The notes beneath the pieces were generated by a model that worked only from the letters and a program-made list of their open reading frames with translations, was not told where the DNA came from and did no database searches. Shown one piece after another: positions 7,534 through 15,948 of a stretch of DNA of 64,000 bases. Within the stretch, counting starts at the first letter, position 1; every line of letters starts with the position of its first letter. Location of the stretch: contig JBBDWR010000022.1 of the NCBI GenBank assembly GCA_040902745.1, positions 6,501-70,500 of the forward strand, given 5' to 3'. The translations under genes were made by a program, and so were the position numbers. The DNA comes from JBBDWR01 sp040902745 (GTDB lineage Bacteria > Actinomycetota > UBA4738 > HRBIN12).

Positions 7534-8724
7534 TTGCTGCCGAAGGCGCTGCGTCGCACGAAAGCGGACGCGGGTCGCGCGAGGGTCGATCGCCGGACGA
7601 AGGATCTCGTACTTCGGGCCCGGCCCGGCGAGATCGCGGTCGTGTTGCACGAGGACCTCGACCGCGTCTCCGCCGAAGCTCTCGTCGAGGCCGACGTCGC
7701 GGCGGTGGTCAACGGCGCCGCGTCCATCACCGGTCGCTACCCGAACCTGGGTCCGTTGATCCTGGTGGAGGCGGGGATCCCGTTGATCGACCGTGTAGGC
7801 CCCCTGGTCCTGCAGAAGATCCGCGAGTCGGACCCGGTCCGCGTCGAGGGCGACCGTGTGTACGTGGGTGATCGGCTCGTCGGGGTGGGGATGCGACAGA
7901 GCCGCGAGTCGGTGCTCGCCGACATGGAGTCGGCGAACGCGGCGATGGACGAGCGCTTCGACGACTTCGCTCGCAACACGATCGACTTCATGCGCCGAGA
8001 GCGCGACCTGCTGTTCGGCGGCTCAGGGTTGCCACCTCTGGAGCACGCGCTTGCGGGGCGTTCGGTGCTCGTCGTCGTTCGCGGCTATCACTACCGTGAG
8101 GATCTCGCGGCTCTTCGCCCGTACATCCGGGACGCGCGACCGGTGCTCGTGGGCGTGGACGGGGGTGCCGACGCGCTGCTCGACGAGGGCTACGTTCCCG
8201 ATCTGATCGTCGGGGACATGGACAGCGTGTCCGACGATGCACTCGAGCTCGCGGTTCCCGGGCGACGCAAGCGGCCGACCGAAGTGGTGTTGCACGCCTA
8301 CGAGGACGGCCGGGCGCCGGGTCGCGGACGGCTCGACGTGCTCGGGATCCCGTACAAGGTGGTCGAATCTATGGGTACCAGCGAGGACGTGGCTTTCCTC
8401 GTCGCGCACGAGAAGGGGGCCGAGTTGATCGTGGCCGTCGGATCGCATGGCAACCTGCGGGAGTTCCTGGACAAGGGACGAGGCGGGATGTCGAGCACCT
8501 TCCTCGTTCGACTGCGCGTCGGAGAGATCCTGATGGACGCGAAGGGCGTCTCCCGCCTCTACGGGGCAGGTCGGCTGCGCGGGCGCGACACGATGTTGCT
8601 CGTGGGTTCCGCATTGTTCGCCATGGTGATCGTCGTCATCGTGTCACCTCCGCTTCGTCTGTACGTGACCCAGATCTTCGAGCAACTGCGGCAATTGTTG
8701 TTCGACGTGCGGGAGCTGGTGTGA
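7534..8724 (+). CDS. steA: SteA-like cell division protein
   Basis: The protein of about 396 residues resembles SteA (Rv1697). It has an N-terminal RTKDLVLRARPGEIAVV block, a thiamin-pyrophosphokinase-like core with VDGGADALL and DLIVGDMDSV, and a C-terminal membrane helix near residues 350-372. SteA and SteB form a complex that controls septal peptidoglycan splitting in corynebacteria. The start is problematic. TTG 7534 is the nearest accepted start codon but has almost no ribosome-binding spacing. A perfect GGAGGAAGG at 7495-7503 instead points to an in-frame ACG at 7510, which would read xSTLRPRSLLPK. The stop overlaps steB as GTGA. Confidence 0.85.
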   Translation: MLPKALRRTKADAGRARVDRRTKDLVLRARPGEIAVVLHEDLDRVSAEALVEADVAAVVNGAASITGRYPNLGPLILVEAGIPLIDRVGPLVLQKIRESDPVRVEGDRVYVGDRLVGVGMRQSRESVLADMESANAAMDERFDDFARNTIDFMRRERDLLFGGSGLPPLEHALAGRSVLVVVRGYHYREDLAALRPYIRDARPVLVGVDGGADALLDEGYVPDLIVGDMDSVSDDALELAVPGRRKRPTEVVLHAYEDGRAPGRGRLDVLGIPYKVVESMGTSEDVAFLVAHEKGAELIVAVGSHGNLREFLDKGRGGMSSTFLVRLRVGEILMDAKGVSRLYGAGRLRGRDTMLLVGSALFAMVIVVIVSPPLRLYVTQIFEQLRQLLFDVRELV

Positions 8725-9662
8725 TCTCGTTCCGCTATCACCTGGTGACGATCGTCGCCGTGTTCCTCGCGCTGGGGATCGGCGTGCTGGCGGGTACCAC
8801 GGTGCTCGATCAGGGGCTGGTCAACCGCCTCGAACGGCAAACCGCGGAGCTGACCACCGATCTCAACGACCTCCGACAGATCGTCCGCGAGCAGGACGCG
8901 ACACTCGCGACGATGGAGGAATTCTCCCAGCAGGTCTTCGAACGGCTGGCACCCGGGGTCCTCGTGAACGCCGAGGCGGTCGTGCTGACCCACGATCTCG
9001 TGGAGACGGCGGCGGTGGGGCGCGCACAAGCAGCACTTGAGGGCGCGGATGCACAGGTTCAGGCGGTCTTCACGTTGCAGTCGAAGATGGCGTTGCCCGA
9101 CGAGGGGGCGCGCACCGAGCTGGCGGAAGCGCTCGGTGCGCCCGAGCAAACCGACCCGCAGGCGCTCCAGAGGTTGGCGCTCGAACGGATCGCCGGCCGG
9201 CTCGCGCAGGGTCCAGGCCAGCGGGCGGTAAACCGCACCCAGGAGGACGTGCTGACGCGTCTGCTCTCCGCGGGGTTCTTGACCGTGGAGGGTCCCGGCG
9301 GTGATCGAACGCTTGCAGGCGTCGGCGGAGAGCCGCTGACGCTGACCGTCGTCGTGGGCGGTGGACGTCCCGAGGCCGGGGCGGCGAGTGAGTTGTTGGT
9401 TCCACTCGTCGAGGATCTGCGCGCCGAGGGGTTCCAAACAGCCGCCGCGGAGCCGCTGCTTTCCGAGGCGCCGTTCGTGGCCGATGTCCGCGAGGTCGCG
9501 GGAGACGAGCCACCGATCGTCACGGTGGACGATGTGGACATCGCGATGGGCCAGCTCGCGTTGGTGCTCGGGCTGCAACGCCTGCTGCTCGGCGAGGGTG
9601 GGAACTACGGGGTCGAGCCGGGTGCGATCCCGATCCCGCCGCTGCAGCCCGACGTCCCGTGA
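8721..9662 (+). CDS. steB: SteB/MctB family protein (DUF3186, 'copper transporter')
   Basis: The 313-residue protein begins MISFRYHLVTIVAVFLALG, a single N-terminal membrane helix typical of this family. A coiled coil (LERQTAELTTDLNDLRQIV) and an extracytoplasmic domain follow. Family members are annotated as MctB, a copper-efflux-linked protein of M. tuberculosis, or as SteB, the SteA partner in cell separation. Its 4-bp overlap with steA supports the SteB role. I see no obvious copper-binding cysteine or methionine cluster. Confidence 0.85.
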   Translation: MISFRYHLVTIVAVFLALGIGVLAGTTVLDQGLVNRLERQTAELTTDLNDLRQIVREQDATLATMEEFSQQVFERLAPGVLVNAEAVVLTHDLVETAAVGRAQAALEGADAQVQAVFTLQSKMALPDEGARTELAEALGAPEQTDPQALQRLALERIAGRLAQGPGQRAVNRTQEDVLTRLLSAGFLTVEGPGGDRTLAGVGGEPLTLTVVVGGGRPEAGAASELLVPLVEDLRAEGFQTAAAEPLLSEAPFVADVREVAGDEPPIVTVDDVDIAMGQLALVLGLQRLLLGEGGNYGVEPGAIPIPPLQPDVP

Positions 9663-10345
9663 CCGATCCGCGGGGTCGACGAGTGGTTGCGCTCGTCGCG
9701 GCGAGGAACGAAGCCGACGCGATCGGTTCGACGGTGCGTTCGCTCCACGCGGTGGCCGGTGTCACGGAGGTGGTGGTCGTCGATGATGCGTCCGACGATG
9801 CCACGGCCGCGGAGGCCGCTGCCGCCGGTGCCCGGGTCCTGCGCTCGGATCGCCACCGTGGCAAGGGAGGTGCACTCGAGGGAGCGCTTTCGCGGCTGAG
9901 GGCCGCGGACGTGTGGCTCCTCGCCGACGGCGATCTCGGGACGTCCGCGACGGCGATCGGTGCGGTCCTGCGGCCGGTGCTGGGCGACGAGGCAGATCTG
10001 GCGATCGGTGTGCTCCCGAGCCAGGGTGGGGGACTGGGAGTGGTCAAGTGGCTGTCCGGTTTCGCGATCGCGCGGTCGTGTGGCTTCCGCTCGCGGGCGC
10101 CACTGTCCGGGCAGCGTGCGATCACCGGGCTGACGCTGTCGAGGGTGCGCCCACTCGCGAACGGCTTTGGAGTGGAGGCCGCGATGACGATCGACGCGGT
10201 GCGCTCTGGCGCCCGAGTCCTCGAAGTGGCGGCGGATCTGCGGCACCGGACCACGGGGCGTGACCTCGCTGGCTTCGCCCACCGCGGTCGCCAGGGCCTG
10301 GACATCTTTCGGGTCGTGTTCGCGAGGATGGGGGGCCGTCGATGA
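9659..10345 (+). CDS. family 2 glycosyltransferase
   Basis: The 228-residue soluble GT-A protein has the family 2 pattern VALVAARNEADAIGSTVRSL, then VVVVDDASDD, then HRGKGGALEGAL, then a DGDLGTS metal-binding motif. It has no membrane helices, so it would act at the cytoplasmic membrane face. It overlaps steB (GTGA) and the next membrane transferase gene (ATGA). The pair is therefore translated together and probably builds a lipid-linked sugar. The donor and acceptor cannot be read from the sequence. M. tuberculosis lacks both genes between steB and pyrG. Confidence 0.85.
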   Translation: MTDPRGRRVVALVAARNEADAIGSTVRSLHAVAGVTEVVVVDDASDDATAAEAAAAGARVLRSDRHRGKGGALEGALSRLRAADVWLLADGDLGTSATAIGAVLRPVLGDEADLAIGVLPSQGGGLGVVKWLSGFAIARSCGFRSRAPLSGQRAITGLTLSRVRPLANGFGVEAAMTIDAVRSGARVLEVAADLRHRTTGRDLAGFAHRGRQGLDIFRVVFARMGGRR

Positions 10346-11184
10346 GGCCGGTGGCGGGGGCTCTGGTTGCGGGGGTGGCTGCCGCGATCTCGTTCTTGCT
10401 GTGGCGTGGTCTGGAGCGCACCGGTCTGCATCGGCGACTCGCACGCGAGAACTTCCGCGGCGCCCGGCTCAGCTTGACGCTCGGCGTCGCGCTCGGGATC
10501 GGGATCGTCGGCGCAGGCTGCGCGGTCGTGGCAGTCGTCGCCGAGAGGGCAGGCTGGGCGGCCTCGCCGAGTGTCGAGCTGCTGGGGATCGTGCTGGTGC
10601 TCCTCGCGGGCATCGTGGATGACGTCGTTCCCGGCCGCGCGCGGGGGTTGCGGGGTCACCTTCGCGAAATCGCACACGGGCGGGTGACCACCGGGATCCT
10701 GAAGGCCGCCGCCGCTGTGCTCGGCGCCGTCTTCGTGGTCGCGGATGCGGGGGGCGGGCCGTGGTGGGGACGAGTGGCGGGTGTCGTACTCGTTGCGGGG
10801 TGCGCGAACCTGTGGAATCTGCTCGACGTTCGACCGGGACGTGCCGCGAAGGCGTATGTGATCGCCGCGCTCGCGTTGACGGCGGTGGATCCCGGAGCGT
10901 TCCTTTTCGCGGTGAGCGGGCCGGTCGTGGTCCTGGGATGGTTCGACCTGCGCGAACGGGGGATGTTCGGTGACACCGGCGCGAACGTGCTGGGCTTCGT
11001 GATCGGCGCCGAGGCGTACCTGCGGCTGCCGGCGTGGGCGGTCGCGGTGGGGGCCGTCGTGGTGGTCGGCCTCACGATCCTCGGGGAGACCGTCACGTTC
11101 TCGAGGATGATCGATGCCTTTGCCCCCCTGGGGTGGCTCGATCGCCTGGGGCGCGTGGCGCCGACACGATCGCCTCCGGCGTGA
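10342..11184 (+). CDS. MraY/WecA-like polyprenyl-phosphate sugar transferase (divergent)
   Basis: The 280-residue protein has about eight hydrophobic helices and fits the phospho-N-acetylhexosamine transferase family in outline. It has an aspartate pair in GIVDDVV near residue 94, a NLWNLLDVRPGRAAK segment where the family has N.xNLiDGlDGLA, and GMFGDTGAN where the family has FLGDTGS. These enzymes transfer a sugar-phosphate to undecaprenyl phosphate. The DGLDG motif is changed, so substrate or activity may differ. It overlaps the glycosyltransferase gene by ATGA, which suggests one pathway. Confidence 0.7.
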   Translation: MRPVAGALVAGVAAAISFLLWRGLERTGLHRRLARENFRGARLSLTLGVALGIGIVGAGCAVVAVVAERAGWAASPSVELLGIVLVLLAGIVDDVVPGRARGLRGHLREIAHGRVTTGILKAAAAVLGAVFVVADAGGGPWWGRVAGVVLVAGCANLWNLLDVRPGRAAKAYVIAALALTAVDPGAFLFAVSGPVVVLGWFDLRERGMFGDTGANVLGFVIGAEAYLRLPAWAVAVGAVVVVGLTILGETVTFSRMIDAFAPLGWLDRLGRVAPTRSPPA

Positions 11185-11246
11185 ACGATCTTGGTTCGAA
11201 CGAACATTCCCAGGGAGAACCCGGGCGGCGTGTCACGTCGCTCTGC

Positions 11247-11252
11247 TACCAT
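11247..11252 (+). promoter_or_regulatory. -10 hexamer of pyrG (leaderless type)
   Basis: TACCAT lies 8 bases before the GTG start of pyrG. Confidence 0.45.
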
Positions 11253-11260
11253 CACTTCCC

Positions 11261-12904
11261 GTGGCAGACACGGCGCGTCGATACATCTTCGTAACCGGTG
11301 GTGTGGCCTCCGGACTCGGCAAGGGCATCACCACCGCCTCGCTCGGCCGGCTCTTCAAGTCACGGGGATTGCGGGTCGCACTCCAAAAGCTCGATCCCTA
11401 CATCAACGTCGATCCGGGCACGATGAACCCCTTCGAACACGGTGAAGTCTTCGTGCTCGACGACGGCGCCGAGACGGACCTCGACCTCGGTCATTACGAG
11501 CGCTTCGTCGACGAGGAGTTGCATCGGGGCTCCAACGTCACCACCGGAGCGATCTACTCGTCGGTGATCGCCAAGGAGCGACGCGGGGACTATCTGGGCA
11601 AGACCGTCCAGGTGATCCCGCACGTCACGGATGAGATCAAGGAGCGCATCCGAGCCCTGGGTGAGGCCGAGAACGCCGACCTGGTCGTCGTGGAGATCGG
11701 CGGCACGGTGGGAGACATCGAGTCTCTGCCGTTCCTCGAGGCGATCCGGCAACTGCGCAACGAGGTCGGCCGCGACCGCTGCGCCTTCGTGCACGTGTCG
11801 CTGATGCCGTTCATCGGGCCCTCGGGCGAACTCAAGACCAAACCCACCCAGCACTCGGTGAAGGAGCTTCGTTCTCTGGGTCTGCAACCGGACGTGATCG
11901 TGTGCCGATCGGATCGCGTGATCGGACGCAATCTCAAGGAGAAGATCTCGCTGCTGTGCGACGTGCCGATCAGTGGCGTGATCTCCGCGATCGATTCCGA
12001 CTCGATCTATCGCGTGCCGCTCGTGTTGCACGAGGAGGGACTCGACTCGGAACTCGCTCGTCTGCTCGGCGTGGAGCAACGACCCGATCTGCAGGAATGG
12101 CGGGCGCTCGTCGATCGGATCGACTCCGCGAAGGAGCCAGTCACGATCGCGATCGTCGGCAAGTACGTGAACCTGCGCGACGCCTACCTCTCGGTGATGG
12201 AGGCGCTCTTCCACGGGGGGTTCGCTCACGGGGTCGACGTGCGACCACGGTGGATATCCTCCGACGACCTCGAATCCGTCGGCGTCTCCTCGGCGCTTGA
12301 CGGGGTCGACGGTGTCATCGTTCCAGGCGGCTTCGGCTTCCGTGGGGTCGAAGGCAAGGTCGAGGCGATCCGTTACGTCCGCGAGCAGAAGATCCCCTTC
12401 CTCGGCATCTGCCTGGGGCTGCAGTGCGCCGTCGTGGAGTTCGCCCGCAACGTCGCCGGGCTCACCGGGGCGAACTCCTTCGAGTTCGATCCCGCCACCG
12501 AGCACCCGGTGATCGACCTGCTTCCCGAGCAGAAGAGCGTGACCGATCTGGGCGGCTCGATGCGCCTGGGAGCCCAGCCCTGCCACCTCGTGGCTGGTAC
12601 CACCGCTGCGGCGGCCTACGGCGAGGAGGTCGTCTACGAACGGCATCGTCACCGGTTCGAGGTCAATCCTGCGTACCACGAGGCGCTGACCGACGCGGGC
12701 ATGGTGATCGCGGGAGCGTCGAAGGACGGGCGCCTCGCCGAGATCATCGAGTTGCCCGATCACCCGTTCTTCGTCGCGGGTCAGTTCCACCCCGAGCTTC
12801 GATCGCGACCCACCCGCCCGCACCCGCTGTTTCGCGACTTCGTCGGCGCCGCGCGCGCACATGCTCGCATGGCGGCACAGCGCACCGAGACCGTCTCGAT
12901 CTGA
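11261..12904 (+). CDS. pyrG: CTP synthase
   Basis: The 547-residue enzyme makes CTP from UTP, ATP and glutamine. The N-terminal synthase domain shows GGVASGLGKGITTASLG. The C-terminal class I glutamine amidotransferase has its nucleophilic cysteine in LGICLGLQ and the histidine/glutamate pair in FHPEL. GTG 11261 gives the standard N-terminus (RRYIFVTGGV) and lies 8 bases after a -10-like hexamer. Length is normal. The steB-to-pyrG-to-NUDIX-to-xerD order follows Rv1698-Rv1701, with two inserted glycan genes before it. Confidence 0.97.
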   Translation: MADTARRYIFVTGGVASGLGKGITTASLGRLFKSRGLRVALQKLDPYINVDPGTMNPFEHGEVFVLDDGAETDLDLGHYERFVDEELHRGSNVTTGAIYSSVIAKERRGDYLGKTVQVIPHVTDEIKERIRALGEAENADLVVVEIGGTVGDIESLPFLEAIRQLRNEVGRDRCAFVHVSLMPFIGPSGELKTKPTQHSVKELRSLGLQPDVIVCRSDRVIGRNLKEKISLLCDVPISGVISAIDSDSIYRVPLVLHEEGLDSELARLLGVEQRPDLQEWRALVDRIDSAKEPVTIAIVGKYVNLRDAYLSVMEALFHGGFAHGVDVRPRWISSDDLESVGVSSALDGVDGVIVPGGFGFRGVEGKVEAIRYVREQKIPFLGICLGLQCAVVEFARNVAGLTGANSFEFDPATEHPVIDLLPEQKSVTDLGGSMRLGAQPCHLVAGTTAAAAYGEEVVYERHRHRFEVNPAYHEALTDAGMVIAGASKDGRLAEIIELPDHPFFVAGQFHPELRSRPTRPHPLFRDFVGAARAHARMAAQRTETVSI

Positions 12905-12911
12905 CGGTTCG

Positions 12912-13442
12912 ATGCCCGACGACCGTCCCGACGCCGTCCACACCGGATTCCTCGGGCGCTACCTGCGGATCGATGTCGAGGACTGGGGGCACCAGCGCTA
13001 TGAGGTCGTGCACCGGGTCACCCACGCGCAGGACGCACCCGGCGCGGTAGGCGTGTTGCCGCTGACCCCCGACGGCGACGTGATCCTCGTCCGGCAGTTC
13101 CGCCACCCGGTCCGACGCTCGCTCCTGGAGATCCCCGCGGGTCTGCTCGACGTGCCGGGTGAGCCTCCGGAGGTGTGCGCTGTTCGCGAACTGTTCGAGG
13201 AGACTGGCTTCCGACCCGTCGGCGAGCTGATGTGGATCGGCACCTATCTCACGACCCCGGGCATGAGCGACGAGCGCATCGCCCTGTACCACGTCGACAC
13301 CGCCGCCGAGCCGGAGGGCGATGCCGAGGAGGGCATCGAGGTGGTCCGGATGCCACTGGCGCAGGCGCGCGCGGCGGTGTCCGACGGCCGCATCGTGGAC
13401 GCGAAGACGGCGGTTGCGGTCCTGCTGACCGACCCGTCCTAG
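12912..13442 (+). CDS. NUDIX hydrolase, ADP-ribose pyrophosphatase type
   Basis: The 176-residue protein has the Nudix box in the ADP-ribose pyrophosphatase form, GLLDVPGE followed seven residues later by RELFEETGF. Upstream are VLVRQFRHPVRRSLLEIPAG, and downstream is a proline in TTPGMSDE, which the family uses to recognise ADP-ribose. It would hydrolyse ADP-ribose to AMP and ribose-5-phosphate. ATG 12912 is 7 bases after the pyrG stop, so the two are probably one operon. The equivalent M. tuberculosis gene is Rv1700. Confidence 0.88.
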   Translation: MPDDRPDAVHTGFLGRYLRIDVEDWGHQRYEVVHRVTHAQDAPGAVGVLPLTPDGDVILVRQFRHPVRRSLLEIPAGLLDVPGEPPEVCAVRELFEETGFRPVGELMWIGTYLTTPGMSDERIALYHVDTAAEPEGDAEEGIEVVRMPLAQARAAVSDGRIVDAKTAVAVLLTDPS

Positions 13443-13465
13443 CGGCCCAGGCACGCTCATGCCGG

Positions 13466-13494
13466 TATAGGCTTCGGCGGGGTGTCAGGAGGGG
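13466..13494 (+). promoter_or_regulatory. promoter -10 and ribosome-binding site of ald
   Basis: TATAGG/TAGGCT at 13466-13473 could be a -10. AGGAGGGG at 13487-13494 is a strong Shine-Dalgarno sequence 6 bases before the GTG at 13501. Confidence 0.4.
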
Positions 13495-13500
13495 GTTGCG

Positions 13501-14607
13501 GTGATCATCGGGATCCCGACGGAGGTCAAGGACAACGAGTACCGGGTCGCTGCGACGCCGGAAGGCGTCCGCGAACTCGTCAGTGCGGGACATCGGGTGC
13601 TCGTCCAAGCGGGAGCCGGCGAGGGATCGTCGTTCTCCGACGAGGAGTTCGCGACGTCTGGGGCGAACGTGCTCCCTGACGCCGACGCGGTGTTCGCCGA
13701 GGCGGACATGATCGTGAAGGTCAAGGAGCCGCAGCCTCAGGAGTACGAACGCTTCCGGCCCGGGCACATCCTGTTCACCTACCTCCATCTGGCCGCCGAC
13801 GAACGACTCACGCTGTTCTTGCTCAAGCGGGGCGTTCGTGCGGTGGCGTACGAGACCGTCCAGCTGCAGGACGGCAAGCTCCCGCTGCTGGCTCCGATGA
13901 GCGAGATCGCCGGCCGGATGGCGCCGCAGGAGGGCGCGAAGTTTCTCGAGCGGCCTTCGGGCGGACGCGGGGTCTTGATGGGCGGGGCACCCGGCGTCCG
14001 GCCCGCCAACGTCGTCGTACTCGGTGCCGGGATGGCGGGGACCAATGCCTCGTGGATCGCCGCCGGGATGGAGGCGGAGGTGACGATCCTCGATCTCAAC
14101 GTGGAACGTCTCCGCGTCGTCGACCAGCTCCAGCGTGGCAGGATCCAGACCGTGATGAGCAGTGCGCTCGCGGTCGAGCGGTTGGTGCTCGACGCTGATC
14201 TGGTGATCGGCGCGATCCTGGTGCCCGGCGCTCGCGCGCCGAAGCTCGTGGGAGAGCAGACCATCGCGGCGATGCGACCCGGGAGCGTGGTGGTGGACAT
14301 CTCGATCGATCAGGGTGGATGCCTGGCGACCTCTCGGATGACGACCCACTCCGATCCCACCTACATAGAGCACGGTGTGGTGCACTACTGTGTGGGGAAC
14401 ATGCCCGGTGCCGTGCCGCGGACGTCCACCTACGCGCTCACCAACGTCACGTTGCCGTACGTGCTCCAGATCGCGTCCGTCGGTCTCAACGAGGCGATCG
14501 CGCGAGATCCGGCGCTCGCCCTGGGTGTGAACTGCGACGGCGGGCGCTGCACGAACGCCGGGGTCGCCGAGGCTCACGGCGTGGTCTTCGAGTCGCTCGC
14601 ATCCTAG
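13501..14607 (+). CDS. ald: alanine dehydrogenase
   Basis: The 368-residue enzyme interconverts L-alanine and pyruvate with NAD. It opens with MIIGIPTEVKDNEYRVA, has the conserved FTYLHLA block and lysine/histidine active-site region, a Rossmann fold at VVVLGAGMAGTNA, and ends with the HGVVHYCVGNMPGAVP signature. The GTG start has a strong AGGAGGGG ribosome-binding site at 13487-13494. Its own promoter is likely. xerD follows 11 bases after the stop. Confidence 0.96.
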   Translation: MIIGIPTEVKDNEYRVAATPEGVRELVSAGHRVLVQAGAGEGSSFSDEEFATSGANVLPDADAVFAEADMIVKVKEPQPQEYERFRPGHILFTYLHLAADERLTLFLLKRGVRAVAYETVQLQDGKLPLLAPMSEIAGRMAPQEGAKFLERPSGGRGVLMGGAPGVRPANVVVLGAGMAGTNASWIAAGMEAEVTILDLNVERLRVVDQLQRGRIQTVMSSALAVERLVLDADLVIGAILVPGARAPKLVGEQTIAAMRPGSVVVDISIDQGGCLATSRMTTHSDPTYIEHGVVHYCVGNMPGAVPRTSTYALTNVTLPYVLQIASVGLNEAIARDPALALGVNCDGGRCTNAGVAEAHGVVFESLAS

Positions 14608-14618
14608 GGAGGCCACGG

Positions 14619-15587
14619 ATGGCCACCGCGGTCGCGAAGCAGATCCGTCGCTATCTCGACCACCTGACCGTGGAGCGCGGCCTGTCCGAACACACGGTCG
14701 CCGCGTACCGGCGCGATCTGGCTCGTTACGGATCCTTCCTCATGCAGCGAGACGTTCGAAGCGTGCGAGCCGTGACGGACGCCGATGTCGCTGCATTCGT
14801 CGCGGGGCTCTCTGCGTCTACCCATCACGACGGCAAGCCGTACCGATCGTCCTCGGTCGTCCGCTCGCTGTCGGCCGTTCGCGCGTTCCACCGGTGGATG
14901 CTCGCGGAGGGAGCGGCTGACCGGGACCCCACGGCGGGCATCGTCCGACCGAAGCTGCCTCGCAAGCTTCCTCGCCCGCTCGGGGTCGAGGAGACGGCCG
15001 CTTTGCTCGAGGCGCCGGACGCGACGCAGCCACGCGGTCTGCGCGACCGGGCGATCCTGGAGCTGTTGTACGGGGCCGGGCTCCGCGTGTCGGAGTTGGT
15101 GATGCTCGACGTCGACGATCTCGACCTCGAGGATGCCGGCGTTCGCGTCCTCGGCAAGGGGAGCAAGGAGCGTGACGTTCCCCTCGGGGACTTCGCCGTC
15201 CGTGAGCTGCGGTCCTATCTCGCGACCGCGCGGCCCTCGCTGGCGACCGCGCGCTCGCGCAGCGCCCTCTTCTTGAATGCACGGGGCGGGCGACTCACCC
15301 GGCAGGGGGTCACCGATGTCCTGCACGCCGCCGCTCGCCGCGCCGGGATCCGCCGGCAGTTGTCGCCACACGTGCTCCGGCATTCCTTCGCGACGCATCT
15401 GTTGGAAGGTGGGGCCGATGTTCGGGTCGTCCAGGAGCTCCTCGGGCATGCGAGCGTGGCCACGACGCAGGTCTATACGCTGGTGACCAAGGAGCATCTG
15501 CTCGAGGTCTATGCGACCTCCCACCCGAGGGCACGTCGCACTCGCGGGCCAGGGGAGCGTCGAGGAACGGGGAAACGTGCCGGATGA
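14619..15587 (+). CDS. xerD: tyrosine recombinase XerD
   Basis: The 322-residue recombinase resolves chromosome dimers at dif together with XerC. An N-terminal SAM-like DNA-binding domain spans residues 5-110. The catalytic domain shows the arginine in GAGLRVSEL, the lysine in GKGSKERDVPL, HVLRHSFATHLLEGG, the LGHASVATTQVYT histidine, and the nucleophilic tyrosine in VYT. It starts at ATG 14619 after GGGAGG. A dif-like site is present later in this window at 40280-40307. The basic tail after the last helix is slightly long. Confidence 0.93.
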   Translation: MATAVAKQIRRYLDHLTVERGLSEHTVAAYRRDLARYGSFLMQRDVRSVRAVTDADVAAFVAGLSASTHHDGKPYRSSSVVRSLSAVRAFHRWMLAEGAADRDPTAGIVRPKLPRKLPRPLGVEETAALLEAPDATQPRGLRDRAILELLYGAGLRVSELVMLDVDDLDLEDAGVRVLGKGSKERDVPLGDFAVRELRSYLATARPSLATARSRSALFLNARGGRLTRQGVTDVLHAAARRAGIRRQLSPHVLRHSFATHLLEGGADVRVVQELLGHASVATTQVYTLVTKEHLLEVYATSHPRARRTRGPGERRGTGKRAG

Positions 15588-15948
15588 CGTGACGATCGAC
15601 GCCGCGGTGCTGGCGCGTCTGCACGAGGCGCTACTGGAACAGCGGACGAACCTGCGCAAAGAGATCGCAGACTTGGGGGGCGACCCAGATTCGGACGGTG
15701 TCGAACTGGACATCGGTCGCAACCTGTCCGACAGCGGCCACAACACCGCCGAGCGGACGCAGGCGATCGCCGTGCTCAAGGCCCTACGCGCGAACCTACG
15801 CTGGGTCGATCGAGCCCTCGGCAAGATGCAGCGGCACGAGTACGGGCGGTGCGAGTCGTGCGGACAGCCGATCCCGCGGGACCGCCTTGAGGCGTTGCCC
15901 TGGGCGATCCTGTGCATCGGATGCGCCCGGGCCGGGGACGGGCGGTGA
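15577..15948 (+). CDS. DksA/TraR C4 zinc finger protein
   Basis: The 123-residue protein has a helical N-terminal half and a C-terminal C4 zinc finger (CESCG and CIGCA, 21 residues apart) preceded by the family phrase YGRCESCGQPIPRDRLEA. DksA/TraR proteins bind RNA polymerase through its secondary channel. Whether this short actinobacterial type does so is inferred. GTG 15577 follows GAGGAACGGGG and overlaps the end of xerD by 11 bases. An in-frame ATG at 15511 would add 22 residues from within xerD. It overlaps deoB as GTGA. Confidence 0.82.
   Translation: MPDDVTIDAAVLARLHEALLEQRTNLRKEIADLGGDPDSDGVELDIGRNLSDSGHNTAERTQAIAVLKALRANLRWVDRALGKMQRHEYGRCESCGQPIPRDRLEALPWAILCIGCARAGDGR

Noticed and set aside
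7469..7759. Leaderless GTG at 7469 nine bases after TAGGCT as the start of steA
   Set aside because: It is in a different frame from the SteA protein and its product has no family resemblance.
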